Assembly (NCBI GenBank): GCA_037349315.1
Contig: JBAIAC010000010.1
Span: forward strand, 35,876,001-35,940,000
Direction: 5' to 3'
From: Chelydra serpentina
Taxonomy: Eukaryota > Chordata > Testudines > Chelydridae
DNA: 64,000 bases
Position numbers and translations under genes: made by a program
In this document: piece after piece, positions 13,201 through 28,200 of the stretch
How the letters are laid out: each line of letters starts with the position of its first letter
How positions within the stretch are numbered: position 1 is the stretch's first letter
Notes under the pieces: generated by a model
What the model saw: the letters and a program-made list of their open reading frames with translations, nothing else
Databases searched by the model: none
What the model was told of the DNA's origin: nothing

Positions 13201-16200
13201 CCAGACAATCTCCATGGGGCCCCCAGATGGTGCAGACTGTAGTGGAGGTTTCACTACCCTTTCAATGAGTGCAGCATGCAACTTCCCTTCCATATCTGGC
13301 TTGTTCCATTGGTTGATATGAAGGAGGGGAGCTGGGGCTGATCTCACTTGGCATCTGTATTCGCTCTTGAGTAATTAGCACCCCCAGGCAGATGGGATTA
13401 TGCCTACCCTTGAAAGGGGCAGACGGTTTCTAGGAGCCACCGCCTCACCCAGCCGAGCAAAGCTGGCCACAATAGCCTTCTGTCTATTTAGAAAGCATAT
13501 GATATTTAGCATATGTGTAGTTCAGAACCTTAGGGAGAGTACATGTGAATCCTTCAGGAACATGGCAGAACGTACATCGGACATATTATTCCAATCCAGC
13601 TCTTGCACAGTAGGAAAAAAGGAAGATGAAAGGACTTTTTTAGTGTGAGGTCCAGTTATTGCCCAAGCTTTCCCGGGAGCCATTTTTTGTTTTATATTTT
13701 GTACCTCAGTGGTTTCTTCTTTTTACCAAATTACCAGAAGCAATTAGATTTTCTTATGAACTGATTCACTAAAGATTAGTCTATTGCTGTTTATGAAAGC
13801 ACTCAGACACAACCGTGATGAAAACAGATAGATTAAAGCCTTTTTGCATTATAAAAGAGTTGTAGACAAGAGAGCAGCTGTCTAGTCCCATTTTAATTCC
13901 AATATACTGTATATTTATATAAACAAGCCCTTATGCAAGATAACAGGGCAGCTTTATTTGTCTGTTTTGCATTAAGTTTGATGAAGTGCAATCCAGTTTC
14001 TCACTTACACTCGGTTTCAGACAATTATTAGGGTACATTACAAGCACAATAAATCAGTGTTGCACCACACTGCAGGACAGCACACATTGTCTAGCTTACA
14101 GTACTCACATAAGTACCATGAGCTCCTATTAACTAAGGTGCAGATGTTACTTGACACACCTTTGGCTTCTTTATCGTCTGTCACCAACATCTGGCATTTC
14201 AAAAAGGTCAAATGGGGAGGAGCCCCCTTCATCAGGAAACAAAAATACTTGCACAGCAGATAATTATCAATCCATAGTGAACATGAAGCTGCAAAGGCAA
14301 GGCAAGTGAGGTGGAGCCTTGTTTATTTCAGTGAGTGTTTGCAAAGAGATATAGGGCCTCAGGACCTATGTTCAGGCATAAGAACTTGCCATACACATAG
14401 GACATGAGAAATTTGAGCCTACAGATGACACTATGCCTAAAACAGAACACAGAATAGAAGTAGGATACTGAGTTTAATGCTGTACGTAGTGTGACAAAGT
14501 TCCTCCTCTACCTTGGTGAGTCCTGCGCTTATTGGCGGATTTTGATTGCCTCAGAGATCTTCCCCTCTGGTAGAACCCACAGTCAAATTCCTCCTGTGTC
14601 TGATCAGGAGTTGGGAGGTTTGGGGGGAACCCGGGACCGCCCTCTATTCCGGGTTCCAGCCCAGGGCCCTGTGGATTGCAGTTGTCTATAGGGTTTCCTG
14701 TAACAGCTGCGTGACAGCTACAACTCCCTGGGCTACTTCCCCCCAGCCTCCGCCCAACACCTTCTTTATGCTTACTGCAGGACCTTCCTCCTGATGGTCT
14801 GCTGATGCTTGTACTCCTCAGTCCTTCAACTCTTCTCACTCTCAACTCCTTGTGTGCCTCTTGCTCCCAGCTCCTCGCACGCCACACCACAAACTAAAGC
14901 GAGCTCCTTTTTAAACCCAGGTGCCCTGATTAGCCTGCCTGTCTTAATTGATTCTAGCAGGTTCTTCTTAATTGGCTCCAGGTGTCCTAATTAGCCTGCC
15001 TGCCTTAAATTGGTTCCAGAAAGTTTCTGCTTGTTCTAGTGCAGCCTCTGCTCTGGTCACTCAGGGAACAGAAAACTATTAATCCAATGGCCAGTATATT
15101 TGCCTTCTATGAGATTTCTGTATCCCACTTGTCTTGGTCGGTCACAGCAGATGGATCACAGATACGTTGCCTACATTGAAAGCTGGATGCAATAGTGAAA
15201 ATGTATTTAATATAGACTAGGAAACAAATGTCTTCTATAGAGAGTATCTGCTCATGGCCACATACTAAAAGAAAGAAAATTAATTGGAATAATAGAAAAG
15301 CAAGTCATATCTATGATGTGATAACCATTTGGGGACAGGAATCAAAAGTTCTTTGTTGTAAATAAAAGTAAACTCCTCACTGGTCGCCATTAAATTGTAA
15401 GACAGAATGGAAATTCCTGATGATGAGACTATTTTCCTAACTGGGACCCGTGAATTTGAGTGTGATAATCCTGTTAGTTAAAAACACGTCTAAAACAAAA
15501 AACATGCAACATCAGCCTGGTGTTTTCTCCCCCAAACAACACAGGCACTTTGAGACCTGATATAAGTGTGTACAGTTCCACACTAACAGTAATGGAATGG
15601 CACCCGTTTACAAAGCATCAGATTCTTTGTCCCAATCTGCTTCCTTTGTGCCACTTAGGACTGAAGCTCACACTGCGCAAAAAGAATGAAAAACTCCAGT
15701 AAATCCCGTTGGGGATATTCCCAGCATCTGGAATTCACAAAGAAACAAACAAAAGAGCTGGCAGAGCCAGCTCCTATGTGTTCCACCCCACATCCTCTGG
15801 CCCAGGGGTTGTCTCAGGCTTGGGGAGAATGAGAGAATAGCCATAGCATGAAGTGCAGTTATAGCCAACTGCTGTGTGATCTGTAGAGGATCATGCCTAG
15901 CTGGCATAAGTTAGAGCAGCCTTCAGCCAGCTCAAACCTGCAGCAGGGCCAAGGCCAGGGCAGATTATTAGGTAGCCATAACCAGTTCCTGATGGCCTCT
16001 CGCTAAAATGGACAAAGCACAGAATGTATGGCAAGGTCTGAATTTATTCCAACAAGTGAAATTAAACCCATGGACATAAGAGCAATTCAGTTTGAACAGA
16101 GCTGATAGAGTTTAGGGCAATGGCAAAACTAACACAAATAAGGGAAATTCTGCATGCGATTCTGAAATTGCGGGGAAGAGTAATTGTCCAGATGAGATCT

Positions 16201-19200
16201 AAACATTTCCCAGAGCTTGTAAAGCTGTGAAACTGACAACACTGACTTCTGTTATAGAAACACCAGATGCAGATCACTTCTCCCAAAAGGTATAGGTGGA
16301 GGGACTTTTTCTGCTGTTTAGGAACATCATTTGGCACTTATTTTATGGCGAGGAATGTTTTTATTGAAGGGGAGCATGAATAATTTTCTGCATTTTGGTT
16401 ATATATATGTGTGTGCGTGTGTGTGTGTAGCCACCCCCCCCCCCCCACAGCATGTTCTCTAAATACTTTCACAAAATGACTCCTCTTTCTAATGTAAAAT
16501 CTTAACCTGTTCTCTTTGCAGTTGTAGAGGCAGTTGAGCAAAACACTTGGGACCTAATCCTCTGCTCATATAAATTAATGCAACTTCCTGGACTTCAATG
16601 GAGATGCACTGATTTACACCAGCTGAGAATTGGTCCTTTGTTCCCAAATATCATCCTCAATAAAATCTCACCCCTGGCTCTGTCCCTACACACACTACAG
16701 AGGCCTGATCTTGCACACACTGACTCTGATGAGTACTGCTGACTACCTTGATTATTCCCATTGAAGATCAATTACAAAGTCGGCATTTGCAGGATCAGGC
16801 CCTATATTTGTATTTGTTATCATTAGTTAAATAGTGGGATTTAATATCTGGGAGTCTTATCCTGAGAGTGGAATTGTACATCCTTTACAAGGCTTCAGAG
16901 GAAAAGGAATTTCCCAGTAAGCAGTTTTATAAAATTGCAAAGGCAAAGCCAACTTTACGTTTTTGTTCTCGGGGGTGAGGGTTTTTTAAAAATTAATAAG
17001 CCTAACGTTCGTTCACAAGTTGATATTTTCACCAAGAAATAAATGGACATTCTGTTAACCTCAGCCATTCATTATTCAGCACTGGGAGAATAGAACAGAA
17101 TTACGTATTGATTATTCAGTTCATCATTTTTTCCTCTTAACTTCTAGAGTCAGAAGATGTTGCGTAGCTAAGCAAATAGGATCTAATCTTGCCTCTGTGT
17201 CTGTGGAGAGGTCATGGCAATGCAATCAATGCACCAGGGGGAAGGGCAGTGTTGAGCTCAATTTCACAGTGGCCTTTGCATCCCATCATGCAGAAAGTGT
17301 TTGTGAGTGTGGTATAAGGGACAGGGGAGGGCCTAGGCAGTTACTTGGACCCTCCCCTTTTCTGTCCTCACCCCATCATGGAAGAAGTATGTGGAGGTCC
17401 AGTGCAGCCTCAATGTTGCAGTAGCTGTCATGGAGCAACACCGCAACTGTGCTCTAGGCAGAGAGGATTCCTATACTCACTCCCACCCATCTCCCGAGCA
17501 CCCAACCTAGCTACTGTGGCTGAGAAATGGGCCCAGTAAGATAAAAATGATTCTATTTGGACTCCATTAGGTGCCCTTTTGAATTAATTTGCATTGAACA
17601 GAAGATTTTTGCTCACTAATGTGGTCACCGCAGAGCTAATTGGGTGGTCAGTGCCAGGGTTACTTTAGCTCGGGTCTGAACAGCCACACTGCAAAGCCAT
17701 ACCTGAGTTACTGAGGGTTCATCTACATGTAGCACCCCCTCTCCATCCGGTTACCTTCTTTAATGCCAATCTGTTTACAGGTTTTGATGGACAGGTCTGG
17801 GTTCTTCTGGATCCCGCCACCCACTCAGCAGGGTGTATTTTCTTTATTTTTTCCTATGAAATTATTTGGCGGTGCCTCCACCCCCCTCGTTCCTCCTGGC
17901 AGGGTCACCAGGGCAGTCTGGGATTAAAATTCTAACTACAGGGTAATCCCCACTTGCCAGAGACTTCCAAGAAATAACACAAACACATACAATATATTCA
18001 ACACAATAATTATATTAAACATGAGACAAATATAACATAACAGGGTAAAACATTATTTTTAGGGTCACCGGTGCCCACGCTGATAATACCCGTGACTTCC
18101 CCCAGTCACGTGACTTGATATAGCAAATGTAAGATTAGTGTCCCGTTGGTATGCGTACTTTGTTGGGGCCCTTGATGACCTATGACCACAAAATTCGTCT
18201 CTGCAATGGTTTAGCAGTGTGGCTGACTGGGTTCAGTACAGCCCAAAGGACTCACAAGTAGGAGAAGGTGGTAAATCCCTCCACAGGTTTAATATGCAGT
18301 AGGTTATAAAATCCCCAAACCCTTACTCCCTGGCTTGAGGACACAGTTCAGGGAGTAGGGGGTCCCCAATACAAATTCCCTGACTGACTAACTAAAAGAT
18401 AGTGCACTCACAAACTCCATGAAAGATTCTCAGGTTCAGAGATAGACTCCTCAGTCACTGCAGAGGGGCTGATCTCTGCTGGTAGGGATCCTCTTCAGGC
18501 AGGAATCAGGCTGCTTCAGTCCCAGGATTTCCCCTCACCACAAAGGGGTGCAGGGCTCATGGTGCAGATTACACAACTATACTAAAATCCAAACTGTCGT
18601 CTCCTAGCCCAGCATCCAGACACACTCCCAGCAGGCAGCAGCCCTGGACTAGCAGACAGAGCAGAGCTGACCATGTGGTTACTGGTCTCACCTAGGCAGC
18701 TGGAGAGCAAATTCAGCCTGGCTGGGGAAGTTTCCCAGCAAAACTCTACAAACTGGGAGTCATCAGTGGAGAGGGAAAAGTCCAGCTGAGGGATCTTGCT
18801 TTCAGGTTCCTAGAGGCCAGTTCTCAGGGGAAACCCTGCATACAGGCCTGGGACTCACCAGCTCCCCACAGAGCCAGTCCTACCCTTGCCCTGGCTGGTT
18901 CCAGACTGACTCAAAAATGGCTGCTCCCCTTTCCTGAACTCCCTGGGAAGGGCATCTCACTCCCTATTGGTTGCCGGGCAGACTCTTAGTCTGCCTTGGC
19001 TCCCTGTCTCTACCAGAGACAGTGTGCCTCTCCCTGAGCTGCCAGCAGACAGAGCCCCAGGAATCTAGGTAATCTCCTTGGGGGTTACATACACTTCGAG
19101 CTGGGACATAATATGCAGCTTGAGGAGACATGCCTGAGCTAGCTCTCATGAGCTAGTATGCTAAAATTAGAAGCACAGTGAGACCAACATAAGGGATGAA

Positions 19201-22200
19201 AGGGTCTCATAGATCCATACCTGTCCTAGATGCTAGCTACATACGTGGGTGGCTCACCCATCCCTCTGCTGCTGCTGCTAGCCAAGTATCTACTTAGCAT
19301 TTTGGATGTGTGTGTACTGGGGGTGGCTATCCCCTCCCACTGCCGCAGCTACACTTATATTGTTAGTGTGCTCTCTCAATCAGAGCTAGTGTGATATGTC
19401 TCCTCAAACTGGAAAATACAGCTTCCAGCTGCAATGTGAACATACCCCATCTCCCCACACTGGTGCTACATTCACCCGTGTGTGTTCCTAGGACTTCTGG
19501 GGGCATATCTCATGGTCCTTTATTCTGCAGTAAGCTGAGCCACTCTCTGTTTCTATCCCAGTGAATTGTAGGACAATGTGTCTATCCTTCTCGGCAGAAA
19601 GAGGAAACTGTGGAAAAGCATTGAAGGATTAATAGCACTTCAGTGATTTAGCCCACATCCATGGCACAAAGAGGACAGGGGTTACTAGTTTCAATGTAAG
19701 AACCACTTGGGTTTTAGCCTGTATCTCAGGAGAGGCCAGTAGCCTGGGTGTAAAGCACCACTAAGTTCTGATGAGAGGGTTTGTGCATGGATGGGAGTCA
19801 CATTAGGGGCAACCCAGTGAGAGCCTAAATTAACTCTCCAATGAAGACATACTCTATGTAGGACTAATCTTTATTAGAGGCCTGTGAAACTTCTAATAAT
19901 GAAATCTAACTAAAGCAGGATGAAACATGGCTACCTTCAGGTTTTGTTGCAAACCCAAACTCACCAAGAATGGGTTGAAAGTCAGATGAGATGGAAGCCA
20001 AATTCTGATTGAAACCAAGATAATTTATGCTTAATCTGGAAACATCGGTTTTGGATGAGTTTTGCTGGAAGTTTTTGATCTTGTGTAAATCCAAAGACTT
20101 AAGGCAAAACGCAGGAGGCAGTGTGTGTGTATGTGGAAATCTAGTCAAAGCACGGAAATATTAACCACTGGAGGAAATGAAGGGGACAAATCCCCCTACA
20201 GCTTTTTACTATTTTGTAGTAGTCCTCTTCAGTGGGGACACAGATCTCATGTGTTTTCATGTGGTTTAGAATAATTAACTTCCAAAAAAACCAAGTATCT
20301 GTCTATACTGACATGCCCTTGCAAACCAAAACCATCATCTTGCAGTAATTCCACTGAAATCATTGGCATTACATCAGGGATCATATTGGCCCACTGCATT
20401 TTTCACATCTGTAATCATTAGATTTACTTGTTACATGGTTTGAAGATGCTAAATGTCTTATTTTGTACATTTCTTTGGCATATTCCCTTCAAACACTTGG
20501 TGCAAATTTAAAACAGAACAAAATAGCCAGCTTCACTTCTGGTTTTGATTAACCCACTGATGTGATGACAAGGGTGATACGCCAGGCTCATATTTATGAT
20601 CAAGACGCTATTTCCCTCCACCCCCAACATATTGCTGCAGAACCCAACTTTGACCAAATTTTAAATAGGAACATAAATCTCCTTCAATAAATTGGAAAAT
20701 ATGGTAAAGAAAATAAGTGTGTCAGGATGCAGTGTCACTTGTAATATAATTAGAGCTGTGCAAAGTTGAAAAATGTTTGTTTGGATCAAATGAAATGTTC
20801 CATTTAGTTTTTGCAAGGGATTAATGCTTTTAAAAATAAAACAAGTAAAATTCAAAACAAGTCATTTTGAATAAAAAAATTGAAACATTGTTCAAAAATG
20901 TCAAAATTAAATGTTTTGATTTTTTCAGGGTTTTTTTCCTGACTGAAACGATTCTGCAAATTCAACATTAATTTACAAAATGTTTCAAACAACCCAAATC
21001 TGCATTTTTCAGTGAAAAAAGTTTCAGCCTTAAAATTTTTCCCATCTCTAAACATAACCCATTACTCTCAGCAGTTGTTTTAGTTGGACATTATTCAGCT
21101 ACAAAATAGTATAAGCCACATGGCCTTACAATACATTGAAAGACACTGGTAGAAGATGAGTGTTCTACAGCTCTCATCAATATCTCTGACACTAGGCAAA
21201 GTAACATTTCAAGCTTTTATAAGACATCAATTTACTATATTTGCTTATAGTGCACATAAATTTAATGTTAATCATTCATGCTACAGTGTTCCCTTGTACA
21301 TTTGTTTGAAGATTATATTTATGAGTTCATAAGTTTTACAAACTCTTCATGATCTTGCCTTACAGTTCATACAAATAAAATGTCCAACGTTTACATGACT
21401 TAAAAAAAAGCAAAGCGCTTAAAGTTAATCATGTGCTTAAGTGGTTTGTTGGATTAGAGCCAGAATGCTCAAACCTGGAAAACGTGGGTTTAATCATTTT
21501 ACAGCAGGGGTTCTCAAACTTCATTGCACTGCGACCCGCTCCTGACAACAAAAATGACTACATGACCCCAGGAGGGGGGACCGAAGCCTGAGCGCACCCA
21601 AGCCCCACTGCCCTGGAGGGGAGGGGGGGCAAAGCCCAAGGGCTTCATCGCCGAGCAGGGGGTCTCAGGCTTCGGCCCCAGACACTAGCAAGTCTAAGCC
21701 AGCCCTAGCGAACCCATTAAAATGGGGTCGTGACCCACTTTGGGCTCCCTACCCACAATTTGAGAACCGCTGGTTTACAGTATAGAAACCCCCATGTTCA
21801 AACGAAATAAAGAAGTGGCATATTTTAGGGTTATTTTTCCTAGAAAACAACTGATTCATCTTTTTATTTTGAGGTTCGTAGCATAGCCAGCATGTACAAC
21901 AGAGTCATATGAGAGTTTGCTCTGCTCTACTACATTGATGTTGTTTTGGGTTTGATGCAGATAGAACTTATCCAATTCATTGTTCATGTGCTATTCAAAT
22001 AACACCACATGTAGTCTTCATTTCACATCATGTCCACAGGCTGCCGTGTAGTGAGAGCGCATGCCAAAACACAAGAGAAAACACTTGTTCTGGATTGAAC
22101 ACCATCCATCTGCCAGCATTCAGTCTGAATTTTCATAGAATACTTGATGCAAGTAAAGTGCCAGCTAGTTTGAATTATGCTTAGGTAGTCTGAAGCTGAA

Positions 22201-25200
22201 TTATAAACATCACAGAGCAGTGTGAGTTTTCTAAACCGCCCATAAAATAGATTAATCTGAGCCAAGGTGGTGGAATAACTAAGTATTGTTTATTTTATAG
22301 CAAGAAAGAGATTTACTTAATCTATGCATAAGAGTACTGAAAAATTTCATATAAATCATTTTATAAAAAATGCTGAGATTCCAGAGTTTTCCCTTAGTTC
22401 AATTAGGATTCAATTCTGCAAGGTGCTGAGTAGTCTGGCTCAATTCAGCAAATCACTTAAGCAGGTGCCCAGCTTTTAGCACAGGAGTAATCTCTCCTAG
22501 TGGCTTCAAAGGGCCCACTCAAGTGCCTAAACTTAAACCTGTGATGAAGACATGCTCGACGCCCTGAAGGATCAAGCCCTTAGATACCTCCAAACAAATG
22601 AGTTGCATGTTGAGAGCATAAACCCAATTCTGCTCTCAGTAATATATCCCTGTAACCCCACTGAAGTCAATGGAGTGCACACATGTAACAAAGGGCAGAA
22701 TTTAGCTTTGTGAGAAGAAAATTGACAAGGACTGAGGCTAGCTGCCTATTTCTATAAAAGACCTTCAATACAATGGATTAAAACTTGATGCTATAATGTT
22801 AGGTGTTCTGACCCCAGTTCAGCATGGTACGTAAGCATGTGTTTAATTTTAAGCTTTGCGTAATCCCATTGACTTCAATGGAACTACTGTGCAAAGTGGG
22901 AGGTTGCATGTAAGGGAGCTGTGCAGGAGGTGCTCGCAGGGGCTGAGAAGGGTAGGACCGGGTTAGCTAACATGTGTAAAGTGTTTTGAAGAGGAAAAGC
23001 GCTGCATATATGCTGAATGTTATTTAGTAGTAGTAATAGTAATGCCACTGACCCAAACTCACATTGAATGAATTTTACAAATACATGCAGACCATCTCAT
23101 TCAGATATATATTATTGTAATAACAATATATTCTAACATTTTATTTTTATGTGACAGTGATATTTTCCTCTGCAAGGCAGCACACAAATAAAAATATAAA
23201 ACCTTTTATCTGCTATCGAAAGGCCACTGTTAATTATTGAATGTTTGATTTTAACATTTGCCCTTTATGTAGTGTAGGTCAAATGTTACATTCAAATATG
23301 CAGTAAACAGTGGCCTGTGATTATCATAGTAAAGGTTTTACATTAATTTCATTTGAGATTCACTGGAACAAGTCTGTATGTGGTCATTCTGTGAAAAAGT
23401 TTTTAAAAAGTGTGTCAAATTCAACACAGTCCAGTTTCCACACTGGGAAGATGATATTTCAGAACTTCCTTGATCTTGTGCAGGCTTAGTACAAAAGCCC
23501 AGAGCAATTTTAATTCAATAGGATCCTAAATGCAAACACACTACTTGATTTCACCTGCAAAGACAAACACATCATATCAAGTATTGTAAGGTGACATGGT
23601 GCTTGATGCCAAAAAAGTATTTTTTTTTTATAAAGTCACAAGTTTATCCAAAGTAGAAAGCTCAAGGGGGCATATTTTTTCAAGGAAACAAATGCCAGGA
23701 ACATTTTAGTGGCATATGAAAGTAGCTTAATCCTGCTGCTGCATTTTGCCTCAATCCTGCAAACATGGGTGGGCTTAAATTTAAAGCATGAGAGTAGTTC
23801 CACTGAATCCAACACAAATAGAGTTGTCTGCAGGATTGGGGCTTTAGGCTCCAAAGTAACTGACTCATAAGGTTGGTGTGGATTTACAGTAGTGCAACTG
23901 TGAGAAAGATCTAACTCATTTGATGTGACTGTTTGCTATGGGGAATATATACATGGGCGTTTCTGAAAAAATAAAAAAGCATGTGCAGTATTGCCCATAT
24001 CAGACCCAACTCTAGAAACTTTCCATGCACAGAACTTTGCCTTCAGTGGGACTTGTAGGATCAAACCTCAAAGGGAGATGCTCAGAAAACAATCAAGAAC
24101 AAATATGCCCTGAACAATCTCGTTTCATAGGAAGGAAACATCAAAAACATTCATACTTTTTCCTGTTAATAGAATACACTTTCTGTTTGAAAGCATAACG
24201 ACTAGAATTGTCCCTGTTCCTGGGTCTCAATCAGCAGTCATTTCTGTTCTGTGACCCCTCAGGAGTAGATTATACCCTCTCTTCTGTACTAGAAAAGCAG
24301 GTACATTCACCCATCCAAGTTGTGTATTTTTTTCTCTCCAGACTTTTCTGGAGTGAAATATGCAATAATCCTGAGTAGTTTGTGCATAACTTGTTTATGA
24401 ATTAGAGCCTCTGGCTTCTATGGCCATTCCTGTGCAAATGCCTCCCAGGATTATCCTAGATTCAAAATTCTGAACAAACACCCACAAGTAGGAATACATA
24501 TTCCCCATTTTAATAAGAAAGGCATTTCTTAAGCTACAGTATGTGACTTACTATAAGCAATCACATTTTCCATTGAAGCTTATTTTTTCATTCTTGTGTG
24601 CTTGCCTGCCAAGTGGGCTGTTTGTTGATGGGGCAGCATGAATGCCGACATGTGCAAGAACAAAAAGGAAACAGACTGTGCAGTAAGGTTACAGAGAGAA
24701 CCTTTACCTCATACTTCAGGGTTTAAAACCAATCTCTATTAGAAATTAGGATGAAACCTGATGTGGGAGGCAAATTCCTCCATTTCTGTCTACTCTGGGG
24801 CTTCTTACACTTTCCTCTGAAGCATCTGGTACTGGCCATGTTCACAGACAGGATATTGGTCTAGGTGAACCTGAGTCCTGATGCAGGATGGCAATTTTTA
24901 TGTTCCTATAGAACAGCCCAGCTCTTACACAACAGTAATCACCTTTTATAGGGAAGCAAGCCACTTTCATGAATATTCTTTTTCTTCTACATATAACTGA
25001 ATATATTCGAAAAAAAATACTGTATTGCTTCCCAAAGACACTAGAGTTGCTACAATTCTTGTCAAGTATCTAGCACACAGAAAAGAGGCCATGGGTTCTA
25101 ACAGGGATGTTTAACTACTCTGTTTTAACATGAATTAGAGGAGCAGACAGAAGGAGGAATGAGGAAGAAGTACATATTTTATTATTCAGAAAAGGGCTCT

Positions 25201-28200
25201 TCAAAGGGTGCTTATGTTATTGCTCAGCTTATCTCCATATCATTGGTGCTCATGGTTTGGACAAAGACTAGTTATTTTTAAGGACTTGAACACTGTTTTC
25301 CACAATCCTGATTGTCTTCCGTATGTGACTTCAGGGACTTTATCAGAGCAAAAGAAAAAAAAAGTGAATTTAAAATTTGCCTCACCAGTCCAGACCATTG
25401 GTCCATCATCAGTTCTGATATCCTGCTTCCAGCAATAGCTAATGTCCATTTCATGTGAGGAAAGCAGAAATAAGATACCCAAAACATCAATGTACCTAGA
25501 AAACTGTAGAATGAGGTACACTGGAAAATGTTTATTTCCTGATCTCCCAAGGAGTTGGGATACACACTGAGGCATGATATTTTATTACCTTTGTCTTAGC
25601 TTGCTAGTTTTACCAATGATAACTAAATGCAGTCCTTTTTCAAATCTAGACATAGTTTTTGACTTGATGTCATTTTACAGCTATGAATTCTAATAGTTGA
25701 TTACAGGCAAAGTTATATCCTTTCACTTGTTCCATATTTACTGACTATTAATCTTAAGTGGCCACTCTTGTCATAGTATGGGATAGAGCCAAAAAGGAGG
25801 ATTGTGTTCATTTACACAACTTTTAAAGCCAGTAGGGACCATAATAATCATCTAGTCTGACCTCCTGAACAAGATAGGCCATAGGATTTCATCCTATTAT
25901 TCATCTTAACTATCTTACCTGGTTTGGAATAAAACAAACTGCCTCTAACTCTGCCTTTTTTCAAGTTTAAACATCCTGAGCTTTTGCTCTTGTTTGTTTG
26001 TAAGCCTCAGCATACTTCTAGCAATTTTTGTTGTCCTTCTCAGGAGTAGCTGCTAAAGTACTGTATTTGCAAATGATCAAATTCACTAGGGTCAGTGTCA
26101 AAACACTGTACCCGGTGATGTTAATGAGGGTCACATGGCTCTAAGCTCACCACACAATTTACAAGTGTGATTTTCCACAGTATACTTTATCTGCCTCAGA
26201 AGAAAAAAGTTCTAGAAAAAATAATCAATCAATTATGGCAAGATCATCACATTTCCCATCTATGCAAGAGAATAAGTGGGGAAATGTTCCACCTTGTTCC
26301 TCTGCATGAGCTACCAGCACCACTGGTCTGTAGAAGTGGGGAGAGAGCAGGCTCCATGGGCAGATGCTTCTCCTTTCCACCCCCACACTCCCACCATCCA
26401 TTTAGATAGTGGAGGAACAACTGGAGAAGGAGAGGGAATGGGTAGAAGTAAAGTGCTGCTAGTATGGGGCAGTATCTGATTTGTTCCAAGGGGGAAATAA
26501 AGGCAAACCAGGAAAGGAATTGTGACTCACTCTTTGAAAGCAGCATAAACTTAAACCAGAAAAGTCTCTTATTCCAGAATAAGAGTGTCTACACAGGGAG
26601 TTAAAGTGGCATAATTGTAGAGGTATAATACCAGTATATCTCCTCATGTAGACAGGCCCTCAGAGTCACAGATCTACATGTTCAATCTAGACTCCATTAG
26701 GCCTGTATCTTACTCTGCAAGAAGTCCCATTGAAATCAGTGGAAATTCCTGTGGAATAGCATACTATTTTTTGAGAGTAAGCAGAGCAGCATCTGGCCCC
26801 AGGTAGTTTAGCAAAATGTGGAGATGTCCTTCACTGCAAAGTACTTGATCATCTATCTCTTTGGAAATACTTAGAGCCAGGAGTACCACTGGAGAAAGAC
26901 CCAAGGAGAGTTTGCCCTCAGAGCAAACTTTACTCATTAGTGGCACTCTCTGATTCATTGCTTCTCTGCACAGTTTCAGTGTCATGCCTGGTTTTTTATT
27001 TGCTCGCTTATTTCTCTCCTTGACTTGAAAGTTTGTTGCATATTCTAAGCACCCTTTGCCTACATATATTTTGCTGACATTGCTTATGGGATAATCCCCT
27101 TCTTATCTTCAGTTTGGACCTCTTGTTGCTAACAACACATTCCATTCCTTTCAGTGTTGCATACCTCTACCTCTTTCATTTCTAAACTGTAAATCCACCT
27201 AATCTCTCCTCACAATTTATGCTGCTAACACCCTGAATTCTTTCAAGTCCTCTGCTTTTTAAAGCTGTCCATCAAGGGCTTGATTCTGCACAACACAGGT
27301 TCAGGAAAGGAAAGCACGAGCAGGGAACTGAATTCACAAGCCCAATTTCTCATTGAAAGCATGGCTGTGCAGCCACTCTGCTTACTAGCAGGAGTGAAGT
27401 CAGAGAGGGGACTTCTTAGTCAAGTGCCTCATTTGCGTATTGAGGATCACACGTAAAGCCATATCATTCTTCAAATATGCTCATTTTTACCACACCCTAC
27501 CCCTGGTGTGTGGTTTTGTTTGGTGTGGTTTGTTTTTGTTTGTTTTTTTTGCACCCCATGCTTGAGTGTAAGTGAGAGAACACACAGAGGCTGAGGCATA
27601 TTTTCACTTAGGCCTCACCCAAAGCCCATTGAAATCCATGAGAGACTTTCCCTTTGACTTCAATAGGCACAGGGCTTAGCCCTCAACACAGAGGCTCATG
27701 CTTAGGCTGCATCAACCATCAAGCTGAAGGCATCATTCCCACCACAGGTAAACATACATGTGCTACCTTTGATCACACTAGTGCGCAAAAAATAGCAGCA
27801 GAGCCATGGCAGCACAGGTGATGCGATGGACTAGCCACCCAAGTAAGTGCCTAGGATCCTGGCTGGGATTGTACTCTGGGAAGCTAGCCCCTCTCCTCAC
27901 CTGCACCACCACAGCTACGCTGCTATTTTTTGCACACTAGTGTGATCAAAGGTAGCACATGTATGTTTACCTGTGGTGGGAATGATGCCTTCAGCTTCAA
28001 TGTCGACGCACCCCTATTCTTAACCTCACTCCTCCCTGGAACTCCTTGGCTCACACTCAGGTTGAAAAACCACAGCTTTGTGCTCTCTGAAGCAAGCACA
28101 CCACCCAAGGACTGTCCAGATGTACGCTGTGTGATTATTACTATAATGCACACTTGAAGCAATGGTGGGGGAGGGGCATTGTTTTCTGACCCGGAGTTGA

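Noticed and set aside
14474..14890. 138-codon minus-strand open frame
   Set aside because: It lies across a GC-rich solo LTR and has no recognisable domain.
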